Assembly (NCBI GenBank): GCA_027257055.1
Contig: JAPVLO010000322.1
Location: 1,984,001 to 2,048,000 of the forward strand
Source: Cephalopachus bancanus
Taxonomy: Eukaryota > Chordata > Mammalia > Primates > Tarsiidae
Length of the DNA stretch: 64,000 nucleotides
Direction of reading: 5' to 3'
A program made the translations under genes and the position numbers. The notes beneath the pieces were generated by a model. The model ran no database searches and was not told the DNA's origin. It saw only the letters and a list, made by a program, of their open reading frames with translations. Of the stretch, positions 10,346 through 24,393 are shown one piece after another (the stretch's first letter is position 1; every line of letters begins with the position of its first letter).

Positions 10346-11928
10346 TTTGCTGCACCTGACTGGATTTGTTTTCCATCTCTTTATTAGTTGTGTTTCCTAA
10401 ATTCTCCAACACAGCATTCAAATTCTTCTGAATACTATTTTCTATACAGCCTTTGTTTGGGATGTTTTCCCATTAGTAAGTCAACGAAACAGAGTGGTCA
10501 GATGTTGAATGCCACAGAGAAGAGCAAAACAGGAGGTGTGAGGGAGAGCCAGGCTGGGGCAGTGTTTAGCAGGTGGGCAGGGAAGACCTCACTGAGAGGG
10601 AGGCCTAAAGGAGAGAGGAAGGAAACTGGGCCAGCATTTGGAGGAAAAACGTTCCAGACAGAAGGAAGAGCAAGATAAATGTCCTAGAGATGGGACCATG
10701 CTTGGTGTGTTCCTCCTGCATCTACTAGAATTTTCACTTGTGTGTTTTACTGTTGATTCAATGACCCACTTTCCCATCCAAGGGAAAGTCTGAAGTCCTA
10801 TCTTCAGACTTCGGTCACCATTGATGCATTTTTAAATTTCCAATATCTGAAAGGTGACCAAGTCATATTGATGCTACCTGCAAAATGTTTTTGTTTTCTC
10901 TTTTTCTATATTTCTATTCTCATCATATCAAGCCTATAATGATAGAAATTGTAGAACGTTAGGACTAGAAAGCCTCTTAGAGACCCTCTAGAATAGCTTC
11001 ATCTTACTGAAGCGACTTCTCTGAGAATTCCCAGCAATGTCTCCAGAATACCAGGCAAAGCTTGATTATACCATACCTAGGTCTTCCATTCTGCCTGTGC
11101 TCATAAACAAGTGCTTCTCACACACTACCCAACTCCTCCCTGCATCACATGGTCTACCTTGGTAAGGCTTTCCTCAGCCACTGATCCTGCATGATGTCCT
11201 ACATCTCAAATGAACCCAGCATTCATGCCACAACCATCTCCTTTCCCTGTTCCTCAAACACGCCATGTTCATTTCTGCCTTTAGGTCTGTGCTTTGATTC
11301 TTTTCTGTAACAACCTTTCTCTTTCCTTCCTGTTCAGATTTCACCCATCCCTCAAGACCTCTTCCATTCATGGCTTTCCTCTCAGATGGGGTGGAGTAGA
11401 AGCCATGTTTTAGGATACTTGATAGTCCACACCCACACCCCATCCTCATAACAATCTTGTGTCATGGATAAGGTCATTCTCCATTTGACAGGTGAAGAAA
11501 CTAAGGCTCAGAGAGGAGGGAGGGACTGGGGTAGGATTTGAGCCCAGATCTGTCTGTGCTCCTAGTTCCTCTCTCAATACTCTCTCTGGATCCTTCACGC
11601 GGTGGCTGAATTATACACAAACTGATTCATATATGTTGGGAGTCTCATCACCCCAACTGATTCTGTCCCAAGGCTTATGGAACAGAATGGGAGCGGGAAA
11701 ACACTCCACTCCAAAGGGCCTGCCTTGTGCCAGAGTCAGTACCCTGTTCAGTGAGTGTGCGAAAATCCCAGGAAGATTATCCAAAAGTGTCAAAAGTGGT
11801 TGACTCTGGGGGACTGACATTCAGGGATGGGGAGGAAGCAGGGGATTCCTATTCTAATTATAAACCTTTTAGTACTATTTGACTTGTAATTCTATGTGTG
11901 GTATCACTTTGATCAAAAATGAAAGTGG
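10346..11928. other. Intergenic with MIR and L2 fragments
   Basis: 11430-11590 reads as an antisense MIR (GAAGAAACTAAGGCTCAGAG). 11230-11400 looks like L2 (TTTCACCCATCCCTCAAGAC). The rest shows no recognisable gene. Confidence 0.55.
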
Positions 11929-12220
11929 GGCCCGGGGCGGTGCCTCACTCTTATAATCTCAGGATTTAGGGAGGTGGAAGCAAGAGAATTGCTTGAGTCC
12001 AGGGGTTCAAGACGGGCCTGGGCAACTTGATGAAAACTCGTCTCTACAATAATTCAAAAAATTAGCCAGGTGTGATAGTGCATGCCTGTGCTTCCAGCTA
12101 CCGGGAAGGCTGAGGCAGAAGGATCTCCTGAGTCCAGCAGGTCGAGGCTGCAGTGGCCAGGAGCATGCCACTGTACACAGGCATGGGCGACAGAATGAGA
12201 CTCTGACTCAAAAAAGAAAG
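11929..12220 (+). mobile_element. Dimeric Alu-type SINE
   Basis: Full dimer ending CTCTGACTCAAAAAAG, followed by a purine-rich GGGAGG simple repeat to about 12262. Confidence 0.88.
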
Positions 12221-12264
12221 GGAGGTAGGGAGGGAGGGGAAAAGGGAAAAAGAGAAAAAAGAAA

Positions 12265-12422
12265 ATGAGCCAGGTGCAATGGTTCACATCTGTAATCCCA
12301 GCACTTTGGTAGGCCAAGAGAGGAGAATTGCTTGAGCCCAGGAGTTTGAGACCAGCCCAGGTGACATAGCAAGACCTCATCTCTACAAAAAAAAAAAAAA
12401 AAATTAGCCAGGTGTGGTAGAG
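12265..12422 (+). mobile_element. Alu-type SINE, 3' truncated
   Basis: Left monomer and linker only, ending in ATTAGCCAGGTGTGGTAG. Confidence 0.82.
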
Positions 12423-12662
12423 TCTACTCCCAAGAATTTGCCAAAATTATCTGTGGGGAGGTAAGTTGAAAGGGTCACACAGAGTGACGGCCACAGAAGA
12501 AGCCATGGCAGATGCCAAGAGAAATCAACTTTAGGAGGGGCAGATCTGTAGGTTGAGATCAGCAAACTGTTTACAAAGGAAAATGTGTCAACTATGCTAT
12601 AAAAAGAAACCAGAGATCATTTGACCCCAGAAGGAAAGAGGAAAAGAGAATGAGAAAATACT

Positions 12663-12946
12663 TGTTTTTTTTTGAGCTGGAGTCTCACTGTTACCCAGGC
12701 TGGAGTGCAATGGCACGCTCACGGCCACCGCAGCCTCAACCTGCTGGGCTTAGGTGATCCTTTCACCTCAGTCTTCCAAGTGGCTGGAACTACACACGTC
12801 ACCATGCCTGGGTAATTTTTTTCTTTTAGTTGTAGAGACGAGGTCTTGCCCAGGCTGGTGTTGAACCCCTGGGCTCAGGCAATCCTGTTGCCTCTGCCTC
12901 CCAAAGTGCTCCCAAAGTACAGGCATGAGCCACTGCACCCAGCCAA
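12663..12946 (-). mobile_element. Alu-type SINE
   Basis: Antisense dimer with small deletions, ending near GAGCCACTGCACCCAGCC. Confidence 0.88.
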
Positions 12947-13046
12947 GTCTCAGGTTTTCTAAGGAGAAAGACAAAGGAAGAAAAGAAAGGAGGGAGGGAG
13001 GACAAAACAACAAAAATTCACAAAAACCTATTAAAACAGAATTACA

Positions 13047-13318
13047 GGCCGGGTGCGGTGCTCCCACCTATAATCCTGGTACTTTGGGAGGCCAAGGTGA
13101 GAGAATTGCCTGAGCCCACAGGTTCGAGACCAGCCTGGGCAACTTGGTGAGACCTCATCTCCACAATAAATCAAAAAATTAGCCGGGCGTGGTGGCATGT
13201 GCCTGTAGTTCCAGCTACTTGGAAGGCTGAGGCGGAAGGATCATCTGAGCCCAGCAGGTCAAGACTGTGGTAGCCGTGAGCATGCCAGCCTGGGCAACAG
13301 AGTGAGACTCAAAAGAAT
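13047..13318 (+). mobile_element. Alu-type SINE
   Basis: Begins GGCCGGGTGCGGTGCTCCC and ends AGAGTGAGACTCAAAAG. Confidence 0.9.
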
Positions 13319-13551
13319 TACAAATATTCAGAGGATTACTATTACTTTATCAACTTAAAGATTTATTACATAAATATATATTCACCTGGCAACAAAAACA
13401 AAAAAGACCGACTCAAACCAACTCAAGCCAAGGAGAAAAGAGTTCTTGTGTGAATGAAGACATCCCCAAAAGGAACTAGACAACCTGGCAGGCCCTAGAG
13501 CTGGATCTGGAAGCTGTCATAGCTGAGTTCTCTCTTTTTAAAAAAAGTTAA

Positions 13552-13796
<245 letters not shown>

Positions 13797-14167
13797 GCTC
13801 CCACCAAAACTCTCCCAAAATTGCCCTTGTCTGATGAGAAGAATGAGCAGGAGTCTTCTTGTGGTGGAGAAGAACGCTCTGGTGAAGCTTTCGTGGAGTT
13901 TTTCTGCTGAAGCTTTGGTTAACTTTCTCAAAACACTCTCATAATAAGCAGTTGTCATCATTCTTTGGCACTCCAGAAAGTCAGCAAGCAAAATGCCTTG
14001 AACATCCAAAAAACTGTTGCCATGATCTGTGCCCCTGAGTCATTTGCTTTTGCTTTGACAGGACCCCTTCCACCTCTTAGTAGTCATGGCTCTTTTTTCT
14101 GCTGTTAATTGACAGTCTTCTTCAATTAGGGCATGGACAAGATGAAATTTTTTCTTGAAAATCGATG

Positions 14168-14450
14168 TGACTGAGCACAGTGGCTTGTACTCCTGCTGCT
14201 TGGGAGTCTGAGGTAGGAAGATTGCTTGAGACCAGTAGTTCCAGACAAGTCGGGACAACATAGACCACATTTATACAAAAAAAATTTTTTTAAAGCCTGA
14301 CATGGTGGTCTCAGTTACTCAGGGGGCTGAGAAAGGAGGATTGCTTGAGCCTGGGAGTTTGAGGCTGCAGTAAGCTATGATTGCACCACTGTGCTCCAGT
14401 CTGGCCCACAGAATGAGACCCTGTTGAAAGAAAAAAGAAAGAAAAAAAAA
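14168..14450 (+). mobile_element. Alu-type SINE inside the mariner
   Basis: Diverged dimer in sense orientation; transposase similarity resumes on both sides. Confidence 0.82.
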
Positions 14451-14654
14451 AAGAAAAGAGAAAGGAAGTAGATGTGGGTGGTCTGAGGCTGCAGGCTTCA
14501 TCTTCAACATCGTCTACTCCTTACTTAAGACAAGTTATTCATTTGTAAGCTGCTGATTTCTTTGGGACAATGCCCCCAGACACTTTTGTTAAGCCTCAAT
14601 GATTCAACATTCTTCCAACCAAGGTTCACCATAAATTTGATTTGTTCTTCAGTT

Positions 14655-14930
14655 TTTTGGGGTTTTTTTTTGAGTTGGAATCTCACTCTGTCATCCAGAC
14701 TGGAGTGTGCAGCCTCGACCTGCTGGGCTCCGGCGATCCTTCCGCCTCAGCCTTCCAAGTAGCTGGAACTACAGGTGCGCGCTACCACGCCCAGCTAATT
14801 TTTAATTTATTGTAGAGATGAGGTCTCGCCAAGTTGCCCAGGTGGGTCTCAAACCCGTGGGCTCAGGCAATCCACTCACCTCTGCCTCCCAAAGTGCTGG
14901 GATTACAGGCTGAGCCACCGAGCCCAGACT
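14655..14930 (-). mobile_element. Alu-type SINE inside the mariner
   Basis: Near-consensus antisense element flanked by copies of TTCTTCAGTTTT, which look like target-site duplications. Confidence 0.9.
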
Positions 14931-16705
14931 CTTCTTCAGTTTTAACAGAATTAATGTTGCTCTAACAGTAGCTCTTTTCAGACAAATGTCTTATCCTTCT
15001 CAATGCCTCAAACTAGATCCTGTTCAGACATGTTATAACCAATTAGTAAGAATTTACTTAGGTGCAAAAAATTTGGAAATCCATGCATAGTTTTTGCATA
15101 ATACACATTTTCCATGAACTTTTTGAAGACTACGTGTGTATTTACTTGACCAGAAGCACTGACCCCAAAATCTCCCTTAACCTAATTTGTGGGGTGGAAA
15201 GAACCTTCTGGTCAACCAACAAAAAGAGAGGAAAGAGCCTAGCCAAACCCCTCCCTATCCACCCCTGCCCATACCCCCAAAAAGGACTGACAGAGTGCTT
15301 TGCAAAATAGTGTTGGGGAATCAGGCCTATGGAGGCACACACTGTGGGGAGGGAGCAGATGGGCCCCCTCAGCTCCTCCCAGAGGCTGTGAGGAGGAGTG
15401 TTTGGTCCAAAAGACCTGACAGGTGGCTCCCATTGTACAAGTTGAGGAGAAGAATTTGCAGTCAAGGGTTCTGGGCATGGCAGCAGGGTTCCGGCGCGGC
15501 ACCATAAGGGTGAGGCAGTACATGGTCTGGTTGGGGACAGCTCTCTCCACAGCTCCTCAGCCATGATGAAGTGGTTCCCTGCCAGGTCCTAGAAGAAGGC
15601 TACGACTTGATTGGCCACGTATGTCTATGTTGATGGTCTTTAACAACATGAAAATGACGAAGGCTTGGAGGGTCACAAGGCTGCTATGTTTGGAGTCAAC
15701 AATGTTCATGATGTGGTTGAACTCAGTATTACCCTGTCAGGCTTTCTCCACATTGTGGCCCAAGCTGATGAGGCAAACCTTGGACTCCTTGCGTCCCAGT
15801 GCCCTGCCATGTTTTTTGTCGAAGTGGCTGAAGGACACTGGGAACTTTTGCATTTGCTCCTGGCCAATGCCCTTGGTGTTGCAGGTGAGAACTGGTTCTT
15901 GACCTCACTGATGATGTGGGTGATGGTGGGGAGCAGCCGCAGATGCACTCTGTGGTGTAGTTGGTGTGCCTGTTGTAGCAGGTGAAGGCCTCCTGGATGA
16001 GCTGGAGATCCTGCTCCAGCAAGTCCAGGTTCAGCGTGTGGTCCATGCTGTTTTGCCTTCATTGCTCCAGGCGGCTCAGCTGCTCCTCCAGGGTCCCATT
16101 TACCTTTGAGATACCCAATCTCTTCCATCTTGATCTGGATGCAGGGCCCCACGATGACTTCCTGGCTGGAGAACTATGGGTAGAGGTGCCTGTTGCACTG
16201 CTGCTTGCTCTCCTCCTCCAGGAGGGTGTGGTCCTGCTTTGGCAGCAGCTGCTGCATCTTCTCCCAATTGGAGTTGACAACCTGGAGGGTGATGGTGGCA
16301 CAGGGGTTGCTGCCCAACAGCCTGAAGTGATAGCTCTCTGCTATCCCCTGGGCCTCCTTGTGGATGGCCAGGACAGCCTTCTGTTTCCAGTTGGCATCTG
16401 GCAGGATTGGCTCCTGGTCGTGGGCTGAGATCAGGCTCTCAATGTCCTTGATGGTGTGGACAAGGATCACATCCTGGAACTCCTCCATGGCACTGTCCAT
16501 CCAGTTGTTGAAGGGTCTGTCCAACTGGTACTCCAGGTGCAGCTGGAGGATGGTCTCCAGTCGCTTCTCTGTCTTCTTCCGGGCTTCCCTGTGACTGTGG
16601 ATCAGAGGACCAAGGGTGTCCCACTGGTTGCAGATCTTCTGGCACTGGGCGATGATATTGTGGAAGTCACAGTTATTCAGCTTAGTGAGTCCCTGGGCTA
16701 TGTCG

Positions 16706-17860
16706 CCTGTGATATTGTGAAGTATACACTTGATCTTTGACCGTGTTTTCTGGCATACAATGACAAAAATCCTTAGAATCTCCAAAATGATGTCTTTTTG
16801 CATGCTGATGAGTTGATGGATTACTGACAACTCCTCGGTAGCTTCAAGATGGAGGCTGGTCACCAGAAAGACTAAACCATAATTAGAAGATTGGAACTTT
16901 CATCTCCACCTCCTGACCTTCAGTGAGGGGAGAAGGACTGAAGGTTAAGTTGATCACCAGTAGCCAGTGGTTTAATCAATCATGCCTATGTAATGAAGCC
17001 TCCATAAAATCCCAAAAGGACAGGGTTCAGGGAGTTCCCAGATAACTAAATATGTGGAGGCTTCTGGAAAGTTGAGTGTGGGGAGGGCATGGAGTCTCCA
17101 TGGCCCTTCTCTCCATAATTCACTCTCTGTATCTCTTCATCTGTGTCCTTTGTAATATTCTTTTTTTTTTTTTTTTTTTTGAGTTGGAGTCTCACTCTGT
17201 CACCCAGACTGGAGTGCAGTGGCCGCTCCCGGCCACCGCAGCCTCAACCTGCTGGGCTCCGGCGATCCTTCCACCTCAGCCTTCCAAGTAGCCGGAACTA
17301 CAGGTGTGCGCCACAACGCCCGGCTGATTTTTTGATTTATTGTAGAGATGAGGTCTTGCTGCCCAGGCGGGTCTCGAACCCGCAGGCTCAGGCAATCCAC
17401 TCACCTCAGCCTCCCAAAGGCGCGGGATTACAGGCTGAGCCACTGAGCCCGGCTTGTAATATTCTTTATAACAAACTGGCACAGGTGAGTAAAATGTTTT
17501 CCTGAGTTCTGTGAACTGCTATAGAAAATTAAATGAAGCCCAAGAAGTAGAGAGGAGAACCCCAATTTATAACTAGTTGTTCTGAAGCAAAGGCAAAATA
17601 ATTTTGGACTTGCAATTGGCATCTGAAGTGGGGGCAGGCTTGTGGGACTGAGTCCTCACTCTGTGGGATCCAACACTGTCTCCAGGTATAGTTTCAGAAC
17701 TGAATTGAATTACAGGACACCCAGCTGGTGTCCGCTGTAGAACTGATTATTTGCTTGGTGGGAGGAGAGAAACCCAGACACGTTTGATCATATAAGTCTT
17801 CTGGACTGTGTGAGAGCAGAGGAAAAACAGTTTGAGGAGTTTTTTTGTTTTTGTTTTTTA
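16706..17860 (+). mobile_element. Solo LTR-like element inside the ACTN4 retrocopy
   Basis: It starts near TGTGATATTGTGAAG, carries a TATA-like CATAAAAT stretch near 17003, and has a polyadenylation-like region near 17465. It contains phrases common to an old mammalian LTR family (GTAATGAAGCCTCCATAAAA, ATTGGCATCTGAAGTGGG, GACACCCAGCTGGTGTCCGC). It is split by a SINE at 17161-17453. No internal retroviral genes are present. I cannot name the family with confidence. Confidence 0.6.
17161..17453 (-). mobile_element. Young-looking Alu-type SINE inside the LTR
   Basis: It is close to the local consensus, with a 20-base T run and flanking TTGTAATATTC target-site duplications (17150-17160 and 17454-17464). 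Confidence 0.93.
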
Positions 17861-17873
17861 TTTTTGCTTTTTT

Positions 17874-18124
17874 TGAGATAAGGACATGGTGGCTCACACG
17901 TGTAATCCCAGCACTTTGGGATGTGGAAGCGAGAGGATTGCCCGAGTCCAGAGATTTGAGACCAGCCTGGGCAATTTGGTGAGACCTCATCTCTACAATA
18001 AATAACAAAATTAGCTGAGCATGGTGGCACGCACCTGTGGTTCCAGTTACTTGAAAGACTGTGGTGGAAGGATCAACTGAGCCCAGCAGGTCGAGGCTGC
18101 GGTGGCCTTGAGCATGCCACTGCA
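17874..18124 (+). mobile_element. Alu-type SINE, first of an inverted pair
   Basis: Sense orientation, from GGACATGGTGGCTCACACG, ending at CACTGCACTCTG without a tail. Confidence 0.85.
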
Positions 18125-18400
18125 CTCTGTTTTCCAGCCTAGAGTGCAGTGGGATGATCCCTGCTCACTACAGCCTTGACCTCCTGTGCTCAAGCAATCC
18201 TCCCACCTCAGCCTCCCAAGTAGCTGTGACTACAGACATGTGCTACCACATCTGGCTAATTTTTGTATTTGGGGGGTGGTAGAGGCGAGGTCTCACTATG
18301 TTGCCCAGGTTGGTTTTGAACTCCTGAATTCAAGTGATTCTCCTGCCTTGGCCTCTTAAAGTGCTGGGATTATAAGTGTGAGCCATCATATCTGGTTCAA
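18125..18400 (-). mobile_element. Alu-type SINE, second of an inverted pair
   Basis: Antisense older-type element directly abutting the preceding one. Together they could form a long hairpin in RNA. Confidence 0.83.
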
Positions 18401-19799
18401 TTTGAGTTTTTTTCACTCTCAGAGCCTTTATCTGTTCCACAGAGTTCTGGTGTGTGCATGAGTCACTGTCCTCATGCTTATGGATAAGGGCTCTGATGTC
18501 TGACAGGGTGGCTATTTCATAGTCCTGGTGCTTCAGTGTGGCTTCCTTCCTGTGGGTCTTATGGATGGAGGCCTTCTGCCAGAGCTTCTCTGCCAAGTGA
18601 CTGAACTGCTCTAGCCTGCAAATCTCATTCAGAAGCCAGTCCTTGTAGGCCTCATAGCCCACTGTTGTTGGTGTCCAGGACCATATTGCCCTCATAGGGC
18701 ATAGAGGCAGGCTGTTGCTGAGACGCAGTTTGGACTGCAGTGTGTTAAAGTTGATCTCCAGCTGACACTTCTGCACCTTGGGAGGCTTGTGGATGCGCCA
18801 GTAGTCACGGAAGTCCTCCAGCTTCTGCTGCATCTCCTGGAAGGTTATTTGGGGACATGCAATCCTCCAACCAGGGGATGGTGCATCGTGTCTACTGCAA
18901 GAGATCTCTCGCCAGCCTCGCGTAGTCTTCCATCAGGTGTTCATCCTCTCGGTTGATAGTCAGCACCTTGAGCATCCAGTTGGCAGCAATCCCAGGCTTC
19001 TGTGCTCCTGACAAGGCACAGGAGAAGCTGGGCACTTGGGTCATCATGACCTTGTTGGGCTGGGTTGTGTCTGCAGTGTTCTCTGCATCCAACATCTTGG
19101 GGATGTTGAGCTATTTCTTGCACTTGGAAGGCATTGTCCAGGCTGGTTACTGGGTCATTATTTCTCAGCTTGGCATACTCAGTCAGCACTGGTCTGTACC
19201 AGTGGATCAGTACGTTGAAGATAAGGCCATCCCTTCAGCTGATGTGGAAGGTTCTGCACATTGACATTCTTCTATGGAACTATTCCTTTCTGGCACTAGA
19301 GAAAGAGTTCTCCCTTGGCAGAGGGCTCTTCCACAGAAAGCCCTGGATGGCAAACCGGAGGGTGAAGGTCCAAATCATTCCTGGGGTCATCTTTGCATTG
19401 CCGTCCACCATCTCTTCTGCCCCAGTGGAGACCAGCTTGATTCTTCTGGAATAAAGTCCAGTGCTTTATTTATGCTGTTGATTTTGTGTACTGTCATATT
19501 TCCCTGCTCTAGCTTGGGGAACCACTCCCCTGAGATGACGTTTAGGAGGAACATGAGCTTGAGCCCCTCCTGAAAGTCCTGGTTGATGCTGTCGATCTAC
19601 ATGCTGCCTCCCACGCTGCCACCTGGAGAGCTGCTGCTTCTCCCAGGCTGGGTCCAACAGCAGGTCCTGGTACCATTCGTCTTCCAGGGCCATGTTGTTG
19701 TTTATGCTACCCCCATTGCCAGTGGCATTGTCCCCACTGCTGGGGCCATACTGGTATGACTGGTTCACCATGTGGTAGTTCATCATTCTGCCCCCTCTT

Positions 19800-21775
<1,976 letters not shown>

Positions 21776-22391
21776 ATAATATGTTTTTAAAATAACCTTT
21801 TTACTTTTAACATATCTGTATTCTTCATACACAATATATTTTAAAGCAGTATAAAGTTGCTTTTAAAAACCCCATCTGACAATCTTTGTTTTTAAGTAGA
21901 TGTATTTAGTCCATTTATATTTAAAATAGTTACTTATACATTTGAATTTCAAGATATTTTAATATTTGTATTATATTTCTCCTACATGTTTTATGTTCCT
22001 TTTTTCTTTTTAAAATTTATTTGTGATTATTTATATTGCTTCAAAACTTCCTACATTTGCTTGTTAGTAACACATTTTTCCATGATCACCTTGGTAATTA
22101 CGGCATGCATTCTTGACTTGTTACATTTTAATATAAATTAATTCTTTTATAACTTCCTAGACAATGCAAGAACCTTAAAATACTTTAATTCCATTTACCT
22201 GCTCCCACACTGTGTGCTATTTTTGTGCTTTAATTCTACATGTACTTAAAACCCCACATGATATTATTGCTTTATACAGTCTTTGTTCATTTATTTTTAT
22301 CCATATATTTACCCTTTTCATTGTTCTTATTTCTTCCTGGATGTTCATGCTCTGTTTGGATTTTTCATTGAAAGATTTCCTTTAGCATTTT

Positions 22392-22490
22392 ATTTTATTT
22401 TATTTTTGTAGGAATAGAGTCTTGCTGTATTGCCCATGTTGGTCTTGAACTCCTGGCCTCAAACAATACTCCTACCTTGGCCTATCAAAT
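22392..22490 (-). mobile_element. Alu-type SINE fragment
   Basis: Only the second-monomer part is recognisable (TTGCCCATGTTGGTCTTGAA). Confidence 0.65.
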
Positions 22491-22594
22491 CTAGTATTTC
22501 TTTTAACATGGATCTGTGGATAAATAGTGTTCTCAGGTTTTGTCTAAAAAGTATTTATTTTTCTTTCATTTTAAAATAATGTTTTCACTGGATA

Positions 22595-22906
22595 TAAAAT
22601 TTTATTTTATTTTTTATTATTTTTTTAGTCAGAGTTCACACTCTGTCACCCAGGCTGGGGTGCAGTGGCATGCTCATGGCAACTGCAACCTCGACCTTCT
22701 GGGCTCAGGTGATCCTTCCACCTCAGCCTTCCAAGTAACTGGAACCACAGGCATGCGTCGCCATGCCTGGCTAATTTTTTGATTTATTGTAGAGATGAAG
22801 TCTTGCCAAGTTCCCCAAGCTGGTCTCAAATCCCTGGTCTCAGGCAACCTCTTGCCTCAGCCTCCCAAAGTGCTGGGATTACAGGTGTGAGCCACCACGC
22901 CTGGCT
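22595..22906 (-). mobile_element. Dimeric Alu-type SINE
   Basis: Full antisense dimer of the local family; GGATATA-like flanks occur on both sides. Confidence 0.9.
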
Positions 22907-23082
22907 GGATATATAATTTTAGATGAACTGTTATTTTCTTTGAGCACTTTAAAGATGTAATTCCATTGTCTTCTGGAATTTGTCATTTATACAAAGGAGT
23001 CACTTGTCAGTCTTAATTTTTTTCCTCTGAAGGTTATAGTGTTTTTTCCTTCCCAATTTGTTATTAATATTTTTTTCTTTCA

Positions 23083-23338
23083 TTCTTCTTTTGAATCAAT
23101 ATTTCACTCTGTCACCACAGTCTTGACCTCTTGAGCCCAAGGAGTCCTCCTACCCCAGCTTCTTGAATAGCTGTGACTATAGTTGTACATCACCACATCT
23201 AACTAATGTTTTAATTTTTGTAGAGATGAGGTCTTACTATGTTGCCCAGGCTGATCTTGAACTCCTGGGCTCAAGCAATCCTCTTGCCTCAGCCTCCCAA
23301 AGTGCTGGGATTACAGGCATAAACCATAGCACCTGGCC
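23083..23338 (-). mobile_element. Alu-type SINE, internally deleted
   Basis: Antisense element with much of the first monomer missing. Confidence 0.82.
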
Positions 23339-23770
23339 TAATATTTTTGCCTTTAGTTTTCAGTAGATTTATTATGAAGTGCTTAAATGTAGTTTTCTCT
23401 GCATTTGTCTGCTTGGAATTGATAGTGCTCCCTGAGTATGTGTCTTGATGTCTTTTATGCATTTTTGGAAAATTTCCAACTATTTTCTTTCAAAATCATA
23501 CTTCTTTCCTACTTTCTCTCTCCTCTCTTTCTAAAATTCTTATTACATGTATTTAAGCCTTTTTGCCATGGCCCATGTGTCTCTTTCTCTTTTATCTACA
23601 TTTTTCATTCTTTTCCTTTTCTCTATACTTCAGTCTGGATATTTTATATTGAAACTATCTTCCAGATCATTAATCCTAGAATTATCTGTGTCTAATCTTC
23701 TGGTAGATTCATCCACTGTGTTAAATTGTTGTTTTATTTTTCAGTTCTAGGATTTAAATTGCATTCTTTT

Positions 23771-24341
23771 TTTAGAATAGCTGTGTCTAGTGATTAGCTA
23801 GCACTCCACTACAAACCCACTGGAAAATCTTTCTATTCTATGCAGATCTGTCCTAATTCAGTTATATGAACCAGTAAAATCTCATTTTTGCTTAAGCCAG
23901 TTTTATTTAGACTTCCTTTTACATACAACTTAGAAATCTTAACTGACAGTGTTGAGATTTCACCATTCATGATGTCAAAATGGCTGCAGCAGCTCCAGGT
24001 GTCAAATACAAACCTGACAGTCAGAGAAGTGGGACTTTGCCTGTCATCCATTTCTTTTTGTTAGGAGGGAAAACCTTTTGTCTAGTCCTCAATATGGAAG
24101 GCCAGGGTTGTAATCACATGTCACATGGGAGGGGATAAAAATGATACACCAGTAACAATCGTTACTCATTCCCAAACTTGGAAAGAGAGTCAACAATTCC
24201 CTTAGTAAACAATTCGAGTGAATGAACATTCAAATAAAATCAGGGTTCTGTCAGCAACCTTAAATATGAGAGGAGATGGATATTGGTTAGACAATCAACA
24301 GTGTTTACTCCACCAACAGATATATTCATTTTATGTAAAGG

Positions 24342-24393
<52 letters not shown>

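Larger units (their letters stand above)
13797..15130 (-). mobile_element. Mariner-family DNA transposon, broken and SINE-interrupted
   Basis: Read on the minus strand, the element starts at 15130 with a terminal-repeat-like end (GTCTTCAAAAAGTTCATGG) next to a TA dinucleotide. It then shows scattered mariner transposase blocks: DDVEDEA near 14510, FHLVHALIEEDCQLT near 14150-14110, DVQGILLADFLE followed by AYYESVLRKL near 14005-13925, and a HH..TPAHSSHQTRAIL catalytic-region block in a shifted frame near 13880-13800. Frameshifts and a lost catalytic aspartate show that it is dead. Two SINEs (14168-14450, 14655-14930) sit inside and another borders its left end, where the second terminal repeat is missing. 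The right end abuts the 3' UTR of the ACTN4 retrocopy, so the mariner inserted into that retrocopy. Confidence 0.82.
15131..19790 (-). pseudogene. ACTN4P: ACTN4 (alpha-actinin-4) processed pseudogene, interrupted
   Basis: This is an intronless retrocopy of alpha-actinin-4, the actin-crosslinking cytoskeletal protein. The start-codon region is near 19786, with the ACTN4-specific N-terminus ([21 protein letters not shown]). Calponin-homology domain sequence follows, frameshifted, to about 18900, with MLDAEN and [15 protein letters not shown] blocks. The spectrin-repeat rod covers 18840-18410 ([27 protein letters not shown]). After the insertions it resumes at about 16705 ([46 protein letters not shown]). 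The EF-hand end reaches about 15550. 15131-15500 matches the 3' UTR. There are many stops and frameshifts, so it is non-coding. It is interrupted by an LTR (about 16706-17860), an inverted SINE pair (17874-18400) and, in the 3' UTR, the mariner. Confidence 0.92.

Noticed and set aside
15982..16740. Plus-strand open frames in the 16 kb region
   Set aside because: Antisense shadows of the ACTN4 retrocopy.
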